A stretch of 36,083 nucleotides of DNA from Bacteroides gallinarum DSM 18171 = JCM 13658 (lineage in GTDB: Bacteria > Bacteroidota > Bacteroidia > Bacteroidales > Bacteroidaceae). Both the position numbers and the translations under genes were made by a program. Location: positions 1-36,083 of the forward strand of contig NZ_KB894159.1 in NCBI RefSeq assembly GCF_000374365.1. Reading direction: 5' to 3'. Positions 1-8,965 of the stretch are shown piece by piece (the stretch's first letter is position 1; every line of letters begins with the position of its first letter). The notes below the pieces were generated by a model, which saw nothing but the letters and a program-made list of their open reading frames with translations, did no database searches and was not told where the DNA came from.

Positions 1-132
1 GGGAATTTCCCCCGTTTTGGCCTTCAAACCTTATTTGCGGGGGAATACCTAAAGATACAAAAAAGCCAGCTAATTCGCAATATTTTGTGTATGAATTAGT
101 TGGCTGATTTTATATTATTTACTGAATGTCCC
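1..132. repeat. Left copy of a 132-bp perfect terminal inverted repeat
   Basis: Bases 1-132 are the exact reverse complement of 35952-36083; I compared them base by base and found no mismatch. Identity stops at 133 (A here, T in the reverse complement of the right end), although the next five bases agree again, so the similarity may extend to about 138 bp with one mismatch. The repeat contains a terminator-like hairpin but no open reading frame of note. It may be a real genomic inverted repeat, a contig-end repeat, or a chimeric join; sequence alone cannot decide. Confidence 0.97.
59..105 (-). terminator. Rho-independent terminator inside the left inverted repeat
   Basis: On the minus strand a 13-bp stem with one mismatch (AGCCAACTAATTC against GAATTAGCTGGCT, 64-105) is followed directly by six T residues. 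It points out of the window and could end transcription coming leftward from the dus gene. The same hairpin occurs, facing outward, at the right end. Confidence 0.7.
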
Positions 133-176
133 AGTTTATAGGATATTTCCTGGTTTGCAGTTTTATTTTGAGACGG

Positions 177-297
177 CCTTTTCTTTATTAGAGTGCCTTT
201 TCTGTTTTGGTATCTTTTCTGTTTGAGTGTCTTTTCTGTTTTGGCGTCTTTTCTTTTTGAGCATCTTTGCTGCATTGATGCCTTTTCTGTTTCGGCA
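177..297. repeat. 17-bp tandem repeat, six exact-period copies plus one degenerate
   Basis: The word YCTTTTCT recurs at 196, 213, 230, 247, 264 (as TCTTTGCT) and 281, exactly 17 bp apart, with a looser copy at 177. The second half of the unit alternates between GTTTTGG and GTTTGAG in the first four copies, which hints at a 34-bp higher-order unit. It lies between the dus stop codon and the left inverted repeat. The period is not a multiple of three and no gene covers it. Confidence 0.88.
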
Positions 298-312
298 ATT
301 AAGGGTATTGTC

Positions 313-1266
313 TTATCGGTGCGGAGAGAGCAGTTCGTTTACCGCTGCCAGATAATTGGTTAGTTTGGCGGTTTTGTGTATGGTTTTCTTTGCCTTGCGG
401 TTACCTTCGGGTAGCAGGTACTCCCAAAAGCTTTTCATTTTCATCAGTAACTGCGTTTCGCCGCCTTGCAGTTGTTCTTCGTAGCTATTGTACACATCTG
501 TATGCAGTTGCCTTACTTTTTCTGCCATTTCATCGGCAGATAGCCGCTTCCCTTGCCGGTATTCCCATGCCAGTGCCGGGTTGGCGAGCAGGCCGCGCCC
601 TATGACGATTCCCGCCAACTTGGGGAAACGTACGGCGATAGCTTGTATGTCTTCTGTTGTGTGCAGGTCTCCATTGTAGAACAAAGGTTTGTCGCATCTG
701 TTATAAAAAGCCTCGAACCCGTCTAAATCGACCTCACCCTTGTATTGCTGTTTCCCTAAGCGGGGGTGCAGGATGATGTGGGATAGGGGGAGTGCATTGA
801 GCAGCGGTAGGAGTGCGAGGCATTCGTCCGCATTCTCCCAGCCTAATCTGAGCTTGACGGAGAAGCGGAACCGGGGGTATTTTTCTGTTGCGGCAATTAG
901 CAGTTCTTTTACTTCTTCGGGGTACGGCAACATCCCGGCGCCGTTGTGCCGTTTGGCCAGCATGGGGAAGGGGCAACCCAGGTTGATATCGGCTTCCCGG
1001 TAGTTATATCCGCTGAAAAGGGACATTATCTGTTCCAGCTTGTCCGGGTGCGGCGCAATGAGCTGGGGAATCAGGTGTACTCCCCGGTTGTTCTCCGGGT
1101 TTATATCGCGTGCGTCTTTACGGCGGATTTCACCGTGTTCCACACGTACGAAGGGAGAATAATAGGTATCTACGCCGCCGAAGATGCGGGCATGCGCCTG
1201 CCGGTAAGCTGCGTCTGTGTAGCCTTGAAGCGGAGCGAAATGAATGGGTAGCAGGTTTTCGTTCAT
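313..1266 (-). CDS. dus: tRNA-dihydrouridine synthase (Dus family)
   Basis: This FMN enzyme reduces uridine in the tRNA D-loop in the cytoplasm. The 317-residue protein has the TIM-barrel start typical of the family (APLQGYTD near residue 11), the catalytic cysteine motif NLGCP (Cys98), and the FMN phosphate-binding stretches NGD and GRG in the C-terminal half. Length is normal. Which tRNA positions it modifies cannot be told from sequence. It starts 24 bp downstream of the glycosidase-like gene in the same direction, with no terminator between them, so it could be co-transcribed with the polysaccharide locus. It is a housekeeping gene that probably marks the edge of that locus. Confidence 0.93.
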   Translation of the reverse strand: MNENLLPIHFAPLQGYTDAAYRQAHARIFGGVDTYYSPFVRVEHGEIRRKDARDINPENNRGVHLIPQLIAPHPDKLEQIMSLFSGYNYREADINLGCPFPMLAKRHNGAGMLPYPEEVKELLIAATEKYPRFRFSVKLRLGWENADECLALLPLLNALPLSHIILHPRLGKQQYKGEVDLDGFEAFYNRCDKPLFYNGDLHTTEDIQAIAVRFPKLAGIVIGRGLLANPALAWEYRQGKRLSADEMAEKVRQLHTDVYNSYEEQLQGGETQLLMKMKSFWEYLLPEGNRKAKKTIHKTAKLTNYLAAVNELLSPHR

Positions 1267-1290
1267 GGCGGCAAAGATACGCTTTTATTC

Positions 1291-2418
1291 CTAATCTTTT
1301 ATAGGAATAACCATATTCCAGGAGTGCGATGCATTTTCGAACCCGCCGGGACCGTCCATGGTGGCGAAAAAGATGTAAGCGGGTTTACCGTTCTCGAAAA
1401 GGATGAAAGGACGCTCCAATTGTCCTTGCATCTCTACTTTTCCGTCCTCCCATTCCACGCTGCGCGAGTAGGCTTTCGGGTCTTTATCTACGCTCCATTG
1501 GATGCCATTGGGGGAGTGCGCCATGACGCCGCCGCCTTGCTCGCCCGTGAATTTGGCTACATGGTCTTTGAAGATGATATGATAGCCGTCGGCATCTTTC
1601 CAGAGAAAAGGGTCTTCGGCTTCACCCTGTCCGTTTACTTCGAAGATAGGGCGGTCGTCGTTCAATACCTGGTAAGGGCCTTCTATATTGGGAGCATAAG
1701 CTATTCCGAGGCTCATGGCCGAGTGCCGGTAGCCGTCGATATAATGCCGTCCTTTGAAAATCATCATTACCGAGCCGTCTTCCTGGAGGATAGGAGAAGG
1801 GTTGGAGGTAAGGAAGCTGTAAAAAGTACCGGGTTTGGTCTTTAGGATAGGTTCATCGAGGCGTTTCCACGGCCCGTAAGGGGAGTCGGCAACTGCCAGT
1901 CCGATACGCTTATTGGCACGGGCAACGGTGCACCAGGGGCTGTCTAAAGTGAGCTGGTTGTACTCCGGTTCGGCGAACGGGTGTGTGGAACCCATGTAGA
2001 TGAGGTAATACCGGCCGTTTTGTTTCAGTATGCGCGGGTTATGCGTGGAACGTCCGTCCCAGTACTGCGCCCCGCGTGCAGGGAGTGCTACATCGCTGAA
2101 ACGGTAGGGCCCTTGCGGTACGTCGGATACGGCATGTACTATTTCCGAAGCTACCATCCACCCGGGATGAAACGGCAGGGTTTTGGGAAAGCGGGATACG
2201 AACATATGGTATTTGCCGTCGTCGCCTTTTACCACCGAGCTACCCCAGACCCAGTAACCCTCGGATTCGAAGGCCGGTATGCGGGGCGCTTTACCCAAAT
2301 GGTGAAAGAGGGAGTTGCCGGACTTTTGTTTCAGCTCCACTAAGTTTTCTATTTTCTGTGCGGATGCCGTTATGTATATAAATACGCTGCAAAGAAGGAA
2401 TAAGCTATATCTTTTCAT
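1291..2418 (-). CDS. Secreted five-blade beta-propeller glycosidase-like protein (GH43/GH117-like fold)
   Basis: The 375-residue protein begins with a cleavable signal peptide (about residues 1-20, ending ASA before Gln), so it is probably periplasmic or exported. Repeated blade motifs such as GKYHMF, GRYYLIYMG, GSVMMIFKG and GYHIIFKD, with an acidic AEDPFLW motif, match the GH43/GH32/GH117-type propeller superfamily. I cannot assign a substrate or confirm the catalytic triad. It follows susD by 135 bp on the same strand and is most likely the last enzyme of this polysaccharide locus. The gap contains a small hairpin that could lower its expression relative to susCD. It could also be a non-catalytic glycan-binding propeller. 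Confidence 0.72.
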   Translation of the reverse strand: MKRYSLFLLCSVFIYITASAQKIENLVELKQKSGNSLFHHLGKAPRIPAFESEGYWVWGSSVVKGDDGKYHMFVSRFPKTLPFHPGWMVASEIVHAVSDVPQGPYRFSDVALPARGAQYWDGRSTHNPRILKQNGRYYLIYMGSTHPFAEPEYNQLTLDSPWCTVARANKRIGLAVADSPYGPWKRLDEPILKTKPGTFYSFLTSNPSPILQEDGSVMMIFKGRHYIDGYRHSAMSLGIAYAPNIEGPYQVLNDDRPIFEVNGQGEAEDPFLWKDADGYHIIFKDHVAKFTGEQGGGVMAHSPNGIQWSVDKDPKAYSRSVEWEDGKVEMQGQLERPFILFENGKPAYIFFATMDGPGGFENASHSWNMVIPIKD

Positions 2419-2456
2419 GGGTATGTTATTAAAGAGGATGAAGTTAAAGAAAGAGA

Positions 2457-2476
2457 GAAGAGTCTCTCGACTCTTC
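2457..2476 (-). terminator. Hairpin between susD and the propeller gene (attenuator or weak terminator)
   Basis: A perfect 8-bp stem (GAAGAGTC/GACTCTTC) closes a 4-base loop. On the minus strand it is followed by a T-rich but interrupted tract (TCTCTTTCTTT). It sits 39 bp upstream of the propeller gene start. It may end part of the susCD transcripts or stabilise their 3' ends. Confidence 0.4.
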
Positions 2477-2553
2477 CCTCCCGAACATGTTAAATTGATT
2501 AAGGTCTAAAAGATTTATTGATAATATAAATAAGGTTAGAAGTTTTGTGGTAA

Positions 2554-4059
2554 TTAGTATCCTGCATTGTTTGTCCAACCGGCAAGGTCTATTTGCTGGT
2601 AAGGTACAGGGAAATAATAATGATGATTCGTGTTGAAAAGAGAAGCATCCCATTCTTCGGCACGTACGTCTTTTACTTTCTCCAGACGTACCAGCTCGAA
2701 CCAGCGTTTCATCTCGGCGAAGAACTCCCAGCCGCGTTCGTTGGAAACATCTTTCAGGAATTCAGTCGGGTCGGTGGTAGTGGTCAGTGATAATCCTTTG
2801 TCCTGATAACCGGCACGTATCTGCACTTTCTTGATAGCATCCAAAGCAGCTGCATTGACCGTATTGGTTGCACGTGTAGAAGCTTCGGCGTACATCAGGA
2901 GTACTTCTGCATAACGGTAGATACAGGTTATACCGTTTGCCTGTGCACTTTTACCGGGGTCGCCTTCGTCGTAATCGTAGTACTTGGAGATAGCGGGCAG
3001 TTTATCGGCACTTTGGGTATAAGGAATGACGTCTCCGCTTTTTACTTTCCATTTCGTCATGTAGTTATGCTCTTTGCGTGCATCGTCAGGATACGCCAGG
3101 AAGAAATCCTCGTCACCGTAATAGTCGGCCCAGCCGGCATTGGGAGCATAATCGCTCGGATAGTAGGACTTACCGTAGTTACTTGCTAATTTATGCTTCG
3201 AGCTGTGTTGCAGGGCAAACATCACTTCATTGGTCTGGGACTTGTTAGCTTCTTTCCATAAGTCGGAATACTTCGTTGTCAGGCTCAGGCCGGCTCCATT
3301 GGCATTGTCTATGATGTCTTGGGCTTCGGCGGCTGCCAGGCCGTAGTATTCAGTCCCTTTGTTCAGCGGCCATCCTGCCATTGTCATATAGACATCTGCC
3401 AGGCATGCTTTTGCCGCCCATTTGGAAGGAGTGGAGTTACCGCTACGTCCTTGGTTGGGCAGCCATTCGGCGGCAGTCTTGAGGCTGGGAACGATAGCCT
3501 TGTCGTAGATTTCGGAAACGGCTGTTCTCGGCATGGTAATGATTGCTTCGTCATCTTCCAGCAACAAAGGTACGTCACCGTACAGGCGGACTAGGTAGAA
3601 ATAAGAAAGGCCGCGCATGAAATAAGCTTCGCCCAATATCTCCTTGAATGCTTTAGCCTCTTCTTCGTCTGTCGGAATCGTTGTTCCTTTGATAATCTTG
3701 TTGGAACTGCTGATAACCTTGTAGAACAGAGTCCAGGTAGTCGAGAAATCGGCGTCGTTGGCTGTGAGGTTAGGCGTCAGCCTGCCGTAATAAGCCAGTT
3801 CGTTGTTGGCTTTGGCGGCACGGTAGGTGATGTCGTCCGCACACACGTTGAGGCGCTGCAACCGGCTGTTGAATCCGTAATTGCCTTGCCATAAGTCGTT
3901 GTAAAGAGCATCGGCCGCTTTCTGGAGGCTCTGTTGGTCTATTGCGCTCCAATAATCTTCTTCTGTGATAAATGATTCGGGTTCTTGTGTAAGGTCTACG
4001 CAAGAGGTCGTCAGTAATAAGCTGCCGGCAATTGCTGTTAAGTATATTAATTTCTTCAT
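2554..4059 (-). CDS. susD: SusD/RagB-family glycan-binding outer-membrane lipoprotein
   Basis: SusD proteins sit on the cell surface as the lid of the SusC transporter and capture oligosaccharides. The 501-residue protein has a lipoprotein signal (lipobox TTSC, Cys20) followed by an acidic segment typical of surface export in Bacteroides. The middle carries the helical repeats of the family (GEAYFMRGLSYFYLVRLYGDVPL) and the C-terminal part has the usual NERGWEFFAEMKRWFELVRL and YYFPVP motifs. It starts 27 bp after susC, the standard operon order. The bound glycan cannot be read from the sequence; the sulfatase and hybrid sensor next to it suggest a sulfated glycan. Confidence 0.95.
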   Translation of the reverse strand: MKKLIYLTAIAGSLLLTTSCVDLTQEPESFITEEDYWSAIDQQSLQKAADALYNDLWQGNYGFNSRLQRLNVCADDITYRAAKANNELAYYGRLTPNLTANDADFSTTWTLFYKVISSSNKIIKGTTIPTDEEEAKAFKEILGEAYFMRGLSYFYLVRLYGDVPLLLEDDEAIITMPRTAVSEIYDKAIVPSLKTAAEWLPNQGRSGNSTPSKWAAKACLADVYMTMAGWPLNKGTEYYGLAAAEAQDIIDNANGAGLSLTTKYSDLWKEANKSQTNEVMFALQHSSKHKLASNYGKSYYPSDYAPNAGWADYYGDEDFFLAYPDDARKEHNYMTKWKVKSGDVIPYTQSADKLPAISKYYDYDEGDPGKSAQANGITCIYRYAEVLLMYAEASTRATNTVNAAALDAIKKVQIRAGYQDKGLSLTTTTDPTEFLKDVSNERGWEFFAEMKRWFELVRLEKVKDVRAEEWDASLFNTNHHYYFPVPYQQIDLAGWTNNAGY

Positions 4060-4086
4060 ATTGTTCTTATTTAAGTAGGTTAGTCA

Positions 4087-7000
4087 TTAGAATGAGAAAT
4101 TCAGACCGATTAAGTAGTTGCGGCTGTTAGGATAGGAACCCCAGTCGACACCCTGTACCAAAGGACTGCCCATGGTAGCTTCCGGGTCCAGGCCGGAGTA
4201 GCTGGTGATGTGGAACGGGTTTTGTACGGAAGCATATACACGCAGGTTGTTGATGCCCAGTGAGCGGCAAGTCGTTTCCGGGAGTGTATAACCTAAGGTG
4301 ATGCTCTTCATCTTGATGAAGCTGCCGTTTTCAACGAAGCGTGTGCTGAAGAAATCCTTGTTTTCCGTTCCGCCCTTAACGAAGCCCGGTATATCGGTAT
4401 TGGTATTGGTCGGTGTCCAGCGGTTCAGCAGTTCGCGCATGGGAGTTACACCGGCCACCTGCTGGCTCTTAATCAGGTTGTATCCCATTTGGTGGGTGGC
4501 GTTGTAAATGTCGAACCCGTGGAAACCTACTACGAAGAACGAGAAATCGAAATTCTTGTAGTTGAACGTATTGTTCCAGCCCCAGTTGAATGTCGGCTGT
4601 CCGCAACCGATGATTCCCTGGTCGGAGTCGTTGTATACACCGTCCTTATTGACATCCACATACTTGGAGTTACCGGGTTTTACTTTGTATACATCGCCGT
4701 TGGTCTTGCCGTTGGTCTGTCCGTTGGCATCCACGAAAGGAGCGTTCACTTCGTCTTCCTGCCATACGCCTGCAAATGTATATCCCCAGAACGAACCTAA
4801 TTTCTCTCCTTCAATCATCTGGAATATCTGGTTCTGGTAGTTTCCGGCCTGCTGCTGACGGTGGTTGGCTGTCGGAATCTTGTTGAACGTACCCTTGTTG
4901 TGAGACAAAGTCAGGTCGGTATGCCAGTTGAATTCCTTACCGGTGAGAGGGTCTGCGCTGATAGTGAATTCAACACCGGTGTTCTTGATTTCGCCGGCAT
5001 TGTCGAGGATAGAAGTGTAACCCATGTGAGAGGGGCGTGCCACTTCCAGCAAGATATCCTTGGACAATTTGCTGTACCAGTCTGCGGTCAGGCGTACACG
5101 GCCGTTGAGAATTCCGAAATCGACTCCCACGTTGAACTGGTCGTTGCGTTCCCATTTAAGGAAAGAAGCTGCCGGACGGTCTATCTGATAAGCTGTAGAA
5201 GATGTTCCGCCTGCATTCGTAATAGTCACCGGCGCCATTTTGGAGTAAATACGATAAGCCTCCACAGCCTGGTTTCCTACGGAACCGTAACCCAGACGGA
5301 GCTTCAACTGGTCGATAAAGCTGTTATCTTTCAGGAAGTTTTCCTGCTTCAAATCCCATGCCAATGCAGCGGAAGGGAAATAGCTCCATTTGTCTTTCAG
5401 GCGTGAAGAACCGTCGGCGCGGATAGAAGCGGTAAGCATGTAGCGGTTCATGAATACGTAGTTAACGCGCAACATACCCGACATCAGGGTGTTGATTGTA
5501 CGGTCGGATGCGATAGCCGCAAGGTCCGAAGCAGACCATGCCAGGTTATTGATGCCTATCATATCGATATAGTCCAGGTTGTAGGCTGTACCGGTATGGT
5601 TGTAGTCGTTGTCGTACGATTGTTCGAACACTGCCGTAGCATTGATACGGTGGTTTTCGTTGAATTCCTTCACATAGCTCAAGGTATTGGTGTTCAGCCA
5701 GGAAGTATTCCAATAGCTGCGTACCTGCCCTTGCGTCAGGCTGTTCTTATAAGAATAGTAGCTCTGCTCGTTTTCTACCGATGTATTCAGCCGGTTGTCG
5801 AAAAGTACGCCCAACTGGGAACGGAAGCTCAACCCGTCTATGATGTCGAACTGAACATAACCCTGTATGCGGTTGTTGATAGTCTTGTTGGAGTTGTCGG
5901 ATTCCCAGATATAACCCATTGGGTTGTACGTTTTGCCGCCGTCGAAGAAGTTGTTGTTGTATTCTCCTTCCTCGTTTTTAGGCTCGATAGTATTCGGGAA
6001 ATACATACTTTGCTGTATCAGACCGTCGTACTCGCTGATACGCGGTTTGCTCGTTTCGCGGTAGTGGCCGTACATGTTCAAACCCGCTTTCAGCCATTTC
6101 TTGATTTTGGTATCTACTTTTAAGCGCCAGCTATAGATTTTGCTGCTCGATTCCTTGATGATACCCTGGTCGTCCTGGTAGCGGAGCGATGCGAGGAAAG
6201 TAGTCCTTTCACCACCGCCGGCAATGGAAAGCTCGTAGTTCTGGGTCACAGCCGGGCTGCGGAAGATTTCCTTCGAGTAGTCGAAACCTGCCTTGCCGGA
6301 TTTGAAAGCCGCCAACTGTTCCGGGCTGTAGAAATGGTTGTCGCCATAGCCGAAGTACTCCTTACCGTAGTCATTAACCAAGTTGGCATATTCGTACGGA
6401 GAGAGGTTGTCGGGATACTTGGCAACAGTCTTGATGTTGGCAAAAGCATTGAAAGACACGGTCAGCTTGTCCTTCTCGGGATTCTTGGTAGTTACCAGGA
6501 TAACGCCGTTAGCACCGCGCGAACCGTATACCGCCGTTGCGGAGGCATCCTTCAACACCTCTATGGAGGCGATATCCGCGGGGTTCAATGACTGGAGCGA
6601 ACCGCCGATGAAACCGTCGATTACAACCAGCGGACCCGTTTCTGCCGTGATAGAGTTGATACCGCGGACACGGATTGTATTGTCGCCGCTCGGGTCACCG
6701 GAACCGGAGAGTACGGATACACCGGCCATACGTCCCTGCAAGGCATCCGATACATTACCCGTCGGAGTGCTTTTCAAGGCATCCGCAGTCTTTACGGAAG
6801 CCACCGCACCCGTCAGGTCGCTCTTACGCTGAACACCGTAACCTACCACTACGACTTCCTGCAGCAACTGGGTATCTTCGCTCAGCTTTACATTGATTCT
6901 GGTTTTTCCGGCTACTGCCACTTTCTGCGTCTGGTAACCGATGTACGAGAATACGAGGGTGGCGTTGGGAGGAACGTTCGGAAGGTTGTAATTTCCGTCG

Positions 7001-7179
7001 ATGTCCGTGATACATCCGTTACTGGTTCCCTCTACCTGTATGGAAGCACCGATAACCGGACCTAAGTTGTCGCTTACCGTACCTGTCACTGTGATATTCT
7101 GCGCATTTGCCCCAACAGCAAATAAAACAAAAAGTAACATGATACCTAATGTCTTTGATAGATTAGATTTCTGTTTCAT
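4087..7179 (-). CDS. susC: SusC/RagA-family TonB-dependent outer-membrane transporter
   Basis: This 1030-residue protein imports glycan fragments across the outer membrane using TonB energy. In order it shows a signal peptide (1-26), a carboxypeptidase-regulatory-like domain (about 29-102, with DIDGNYNLPNVPP), a TonB-box-like stretch (LQEVVVVGYG, about 107-115), the plug domain (about 116-235, with VRGINS, VVIDG and ATAVYGSRGANGVILVTTK) and then a long beta-barrel ending in Phe (LIGLNFSF). Length is typical. It is the first gene of the susC-susD pair. A TAnnTTTG promoter box and dyad-symmetric sequences lie upstream, suggesting its own regulated promoter separate from the sulfatase gene. Confidence 0.96.
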   Translation of the reverse strand: MKQKSNLSKTLGIMLLFVLFAVGANAQNITVTGTVSDNLGPVIGASIQVEGTSNGCITDIDGNYNLPNVPPNATLVFSYIGYQTQKVAVAGKTRINVKLSEDTQLLQEVVVVGYGVQRKSDLTGAVASVKTADALKSTPTGNVSDALQGRMAGVSVLSGSGDPSGDNTIRVRGINSITAETGPLVVIDGFIGGSLQSLNPADIASIEVLKDASATAVYGSRGANGVILVTTKNPEKDKLTVSFNAFANIKTVAKYPDNLSPYEYANLVNDYGKEYFGYGDNHFYSPEQLAAFKSGKAGFDYSKEIFRSPAVTQNYELSIAGGGERTTFLASLRYQDDQGIIKESSSKIYSWRLKVDTKIKKWLKAGLNMYGHYRETSKPRISEYDGLIQQSMYFPNTIEPKNEEGEYNNNFFDGGKTYNPMGYIWESDNSNKTINNRIQGYVQFDIIDGLSFRSQLGVLFDNRLNTSVENEQSYYSYKNSLTQGQVRSYWNTSWLNTNTLSYVKEFNENHRINATAVFEQSYDNDYNHTGTAYNLDYIDMIGINNLAWSASDLAAIASDRTINTLMSGMLRVNYVFMNRYMLTASIRADGSSRLKDKWSYFPSAALAWDLKQENFLKDNSFIDQLKLRLGYGSVGNQAVEAYRIYSKMAPVTITNAGGTSSTAYQIDRPAASFLKWERNDQFNVGVDFGILNGRVRLTADWYSKLSKDILLEVARPSHMGYTSILDNAGEIKNTGVEFTISADPLTGKEFNWHTDLTLSHNKGTFNKIPTANHRQQQAGNYQNQIFQMIEGEKLGSFWGYTFAGVWQEDEVNAPFVDANGQTNGKTNGDVYKVKPGNSKYVDVNKDGVYNDSDQGIIGCGQPTFNWGWNNTFNYKNFDFSFFVVGFHGFDIYNATHQMGYNLIKSQQVAGVTPMRELLNRWTPTNTNTDIPGFVKGGTENKDFFSTRFVENGSFIKMKSITLGYTLPETTCRSLGINNLRVYASVQNPFHITSYSGLDPEATMGSPLVQGVDWGSYPNSRNYLIGLNFSF

Positions 7180-7255
7180 AAATATTAATTTAATTTGGTT
7201 ATTGAAAAAGGTTGCTTTTAATTAGATTATCTGAATCATAGTTAAAATCACTCCA

Positions 7256-7263
7256 CAAAAATA
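7256..7263 (-). promoter_or_regulatory. Candidate -7 box of the susC promoter
   Basis: Read on the minus strand this is TATTTTTG, a full match to the Bacteroides TAnnTTTG consensus, placed 77 bp upstream of the susC start. No clear TTTG lies at the usual -33 distance, as expected for a promoter that needs an activator. Confidence 0.55.
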
Positions 7264-7268
7264 TAGGA

Positions 7269-7335
7269 TGTCCGGGGTGGAAATGTCCGTTAATTGTCCG
7301 CAAATAATCCGATTTTGTACATTATCTGCGGACAA
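7269..7335. promoter_or_regulatory. Candidate operator: 15-bp inverted repeat plus TGTCCG direct repeats
   Basis: Arms at 7294-7308 and 7321-7335 match in 14 of 15 positions (TTGTCCGCA-A/G-ATAAT) around a 12-bp centre. TGTCCG also occurs at 7269, 7284 and 7295. The block lies just upstream of the candidate susC -7 box, where an activator would bind. The neighbouring hybrid sensor has an AraC-type DNA-binding domain and is the obvious candidate. A second reading is a hairpin ending the sulfatase transcript, but no T-tract follows. Confidence 0.5.
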
Positions 7336-7347
7336 TGCCGGTACACG

Positions 7348-8907
7348 TTATTCCCTATTCTGCTGGTTCTTTGCGCTTTTCACTTCTTCCAGCAGGGCAG
7401 ACAACATTTTTACCTTATCCGGATGCGCTTCGGCCACATTCTCTTTCTCCGACGGGTCTACAGACAAGTTGTAAAGCTGGGGTTTAGGATTGTTACCCAT
7501 TTCCGTTTTGGTCCAGTATTCCAGGGCGGGCTTGTCGCTCGGTTCGATGTATTTCCAGTTGTTCTGGATGATAGACAAAGTATTGTTCAGGTTCTGCTGT
7601 ACCACGTAACCGCATCCGGCAGTATCCGTACCGAGGAAATTGTTGAGCTGGTCGCGGCTGTCGGGGGCTACGCCTGCGGGGAGCTCGTGGTTCAGCAAGG
7701 CTGCCAGCGAAGCATATACATCAATCATCGAGAACAAAGCCTGCTGCTTGCCCGGCTTGATACCCGCCGGCCAGCGGACGATGAACGGAATGCGCGTTCC
7801 CGCCTCGAATGCACTGTACTTGCCGCCACGGTAATGCTTCATCGGCGTATGCCCGTTCAGCAGCTCGCGTGCCTGGTCTTGGTAACCGTCGTCGATAACC
7901 GGACCGTTGTCGCTGCAAAATACGAAGATAGTATTATCGGCGATGTTCAGGCTGTCGAGCGTATGCATAATCTCGCCCACAGTCCAGTCCAGTTGCAGGA
8001 TAACATCTCCGCGCGGGCCTAAGCCGCTCTTGCCTGCGAAGCGCGGATGCGGAACGCGCGGCACATGGATGTCCTGCGTACCCATATATAGGAAGAAAGG
8101 CTCGTCCTGGTGCGAGATGATAAAATCCTTTGCCTTTCCGGTTATGACATCCGCGATATCCTCATCTACCCAGAGGGCGGATTTGCCGCCGGTCATCCAG
8201 CCGATGCGGGGAATACCGTTGATAATGGTATTGTTATGCCCCTGGCTGGGCTTCATCTTCACCAATTCGGGATTTTCCAGTCCGGTAGGCCAGTCGCCCA
8301 CCTTATGGTCGTAATTGACGGTGATAGGGTCGTTGGGGTCGAGCCCTACCACATGGCCGTTCTCTACGAATACACAAGGAACACGGTCTACGGTAGCGGG
8401 GATGATGAACTCATAGTTGAAGCCGATATCCTGCGTATTCGGCCTGATTTCGCGGTTGAAATCCGTTCCGCCCTTAGGACCCAGCCCCAGATGCCATTTG
8501 CCGATAGCACCGGTATAATAACCCTCCGCCTTGAACATATCCGCCATGGTTACGCAGGCAGTGTCGATAATCAGTTCGGAGTTACCCGGCGCGATGCCCG
8601 TATTTTCCTGCCTCCAGGGATACATACCCGTCAGCAGACCGAAGCGGGAAGGAGTACTGGTAGAAGAAGTGGCATAAGCGTTGGTAAACTGCATACCCTG
8701 ACCGGCCAGGCGGTCGATATTCGGAGTACTTATTTTGGTGGCGCCGTAACAGCTAAGGTCGCCGATACCCAAGTCGTCGGATATAAGATAGATTACATTC
8801 GGTTTCTGCGGTCGGTCGTTCCGCGCCTCCTGCTTGGAAGCATTGCTACACCCTATCAGAAGTACCGCACTCGGAAGGTAAGGTAAAAGGTTGGATAAAT
8901 GTTTCAT
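7348..8907 (-). CDS. Sulfatase lipoprotein, Ser-type (family S1)
   Basis: The enzyme hydrolyses sulfate esters on glycans. The 519-residue protein has a lipobox (LIGC, Cys20), so it is membrane-anchored. The metal-binding start SDDLGIGDLSCYG (about 43-55) and the activation motif STPSRFGLLTG place the residue converted to formylglycine at Ser84; a Ser-type site needs an anaerobic radical-SAM maturase encoded elsewhere. A later metal motif SDNGP and the IGKWHLG motif are also present. It lies between the hybrid sensor and susC, all on one strand. By position it resembles the GalNAc-6-sulfatase gene of the B. thetaiotaomicron chondroitin locus, but this is recollection; substrate and regiochemistry remain unproven. 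Confidence 0.92.
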   Translation of the reverse strand: MKHLSNLLPYLPSAVLLIGCSNASKQEARNDRPQKPNVIYLISDDLGIGDLSCYGATKISTPNIDRLAGQGMQFTNAYATSSTSTPSRFGLLTGMYPWRQENTGIAPGNSELIIDTACVTMADMFKAEGYYTGAIGKWHLGLGPKGGTDFNREIRPNTQDIGFNYEFIIPATVDRVPCVFVENGHVVGLDPNDPITVNYDHKVGDWPTGLENPELVKMKPSQGHNNTIINGIPRIGWMTGGKSALWVDEDIADVITGKAKDFIISHQDEPFFLYMGTQDIHVPRVPHPRFAGKSGLGPRGDVILQLDWTVGEIMHTLDSLNIADNTIFVFCSDNGPVIDDGYQDQARELLNGHTPMKHYRGGKYSAFEAGTRIPFIVRWPAGIKPGKQQALFSMIDVYASLAALLNHELPAGVAPDSRDQLNNFLGTDTAGCGYVVQQNLNNTLSIIQNNWKYIEPSDKPALEYWTKTEMGNNPKPQLYNLSVDPSEKENVAEAHPDKVKMLSALLEEVKSAKNQQNRE

Positions 8908-8940
8908 AGTCTTTGGACTTTAAAGTTCGATTACTGCGCC

Positions 8941-8948
8941 CAAAGATA
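8941..8948 (-). promoter_or_regulatory. Candidate -7 box of the sulfatase promoter
   Basis: On the minus strand this is TATCTTTG, a full TAnnTTTG match, 34 bp upstream of the sulfatase start codon. The inverted repeat at 8966-8989 lies at the distance expected of an activator or repressor site near -33. Confidence 0.55.
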
Positions 8949-8965
8949 TGCGCTATCTTTTACTT

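Noticed and set aside
177..297. Possible CRISPR array in the 17-bp repeats
   Set aside because: The units are adjacent with no spacers, are shorter than CRISPR repeats, and no cas gene is present.
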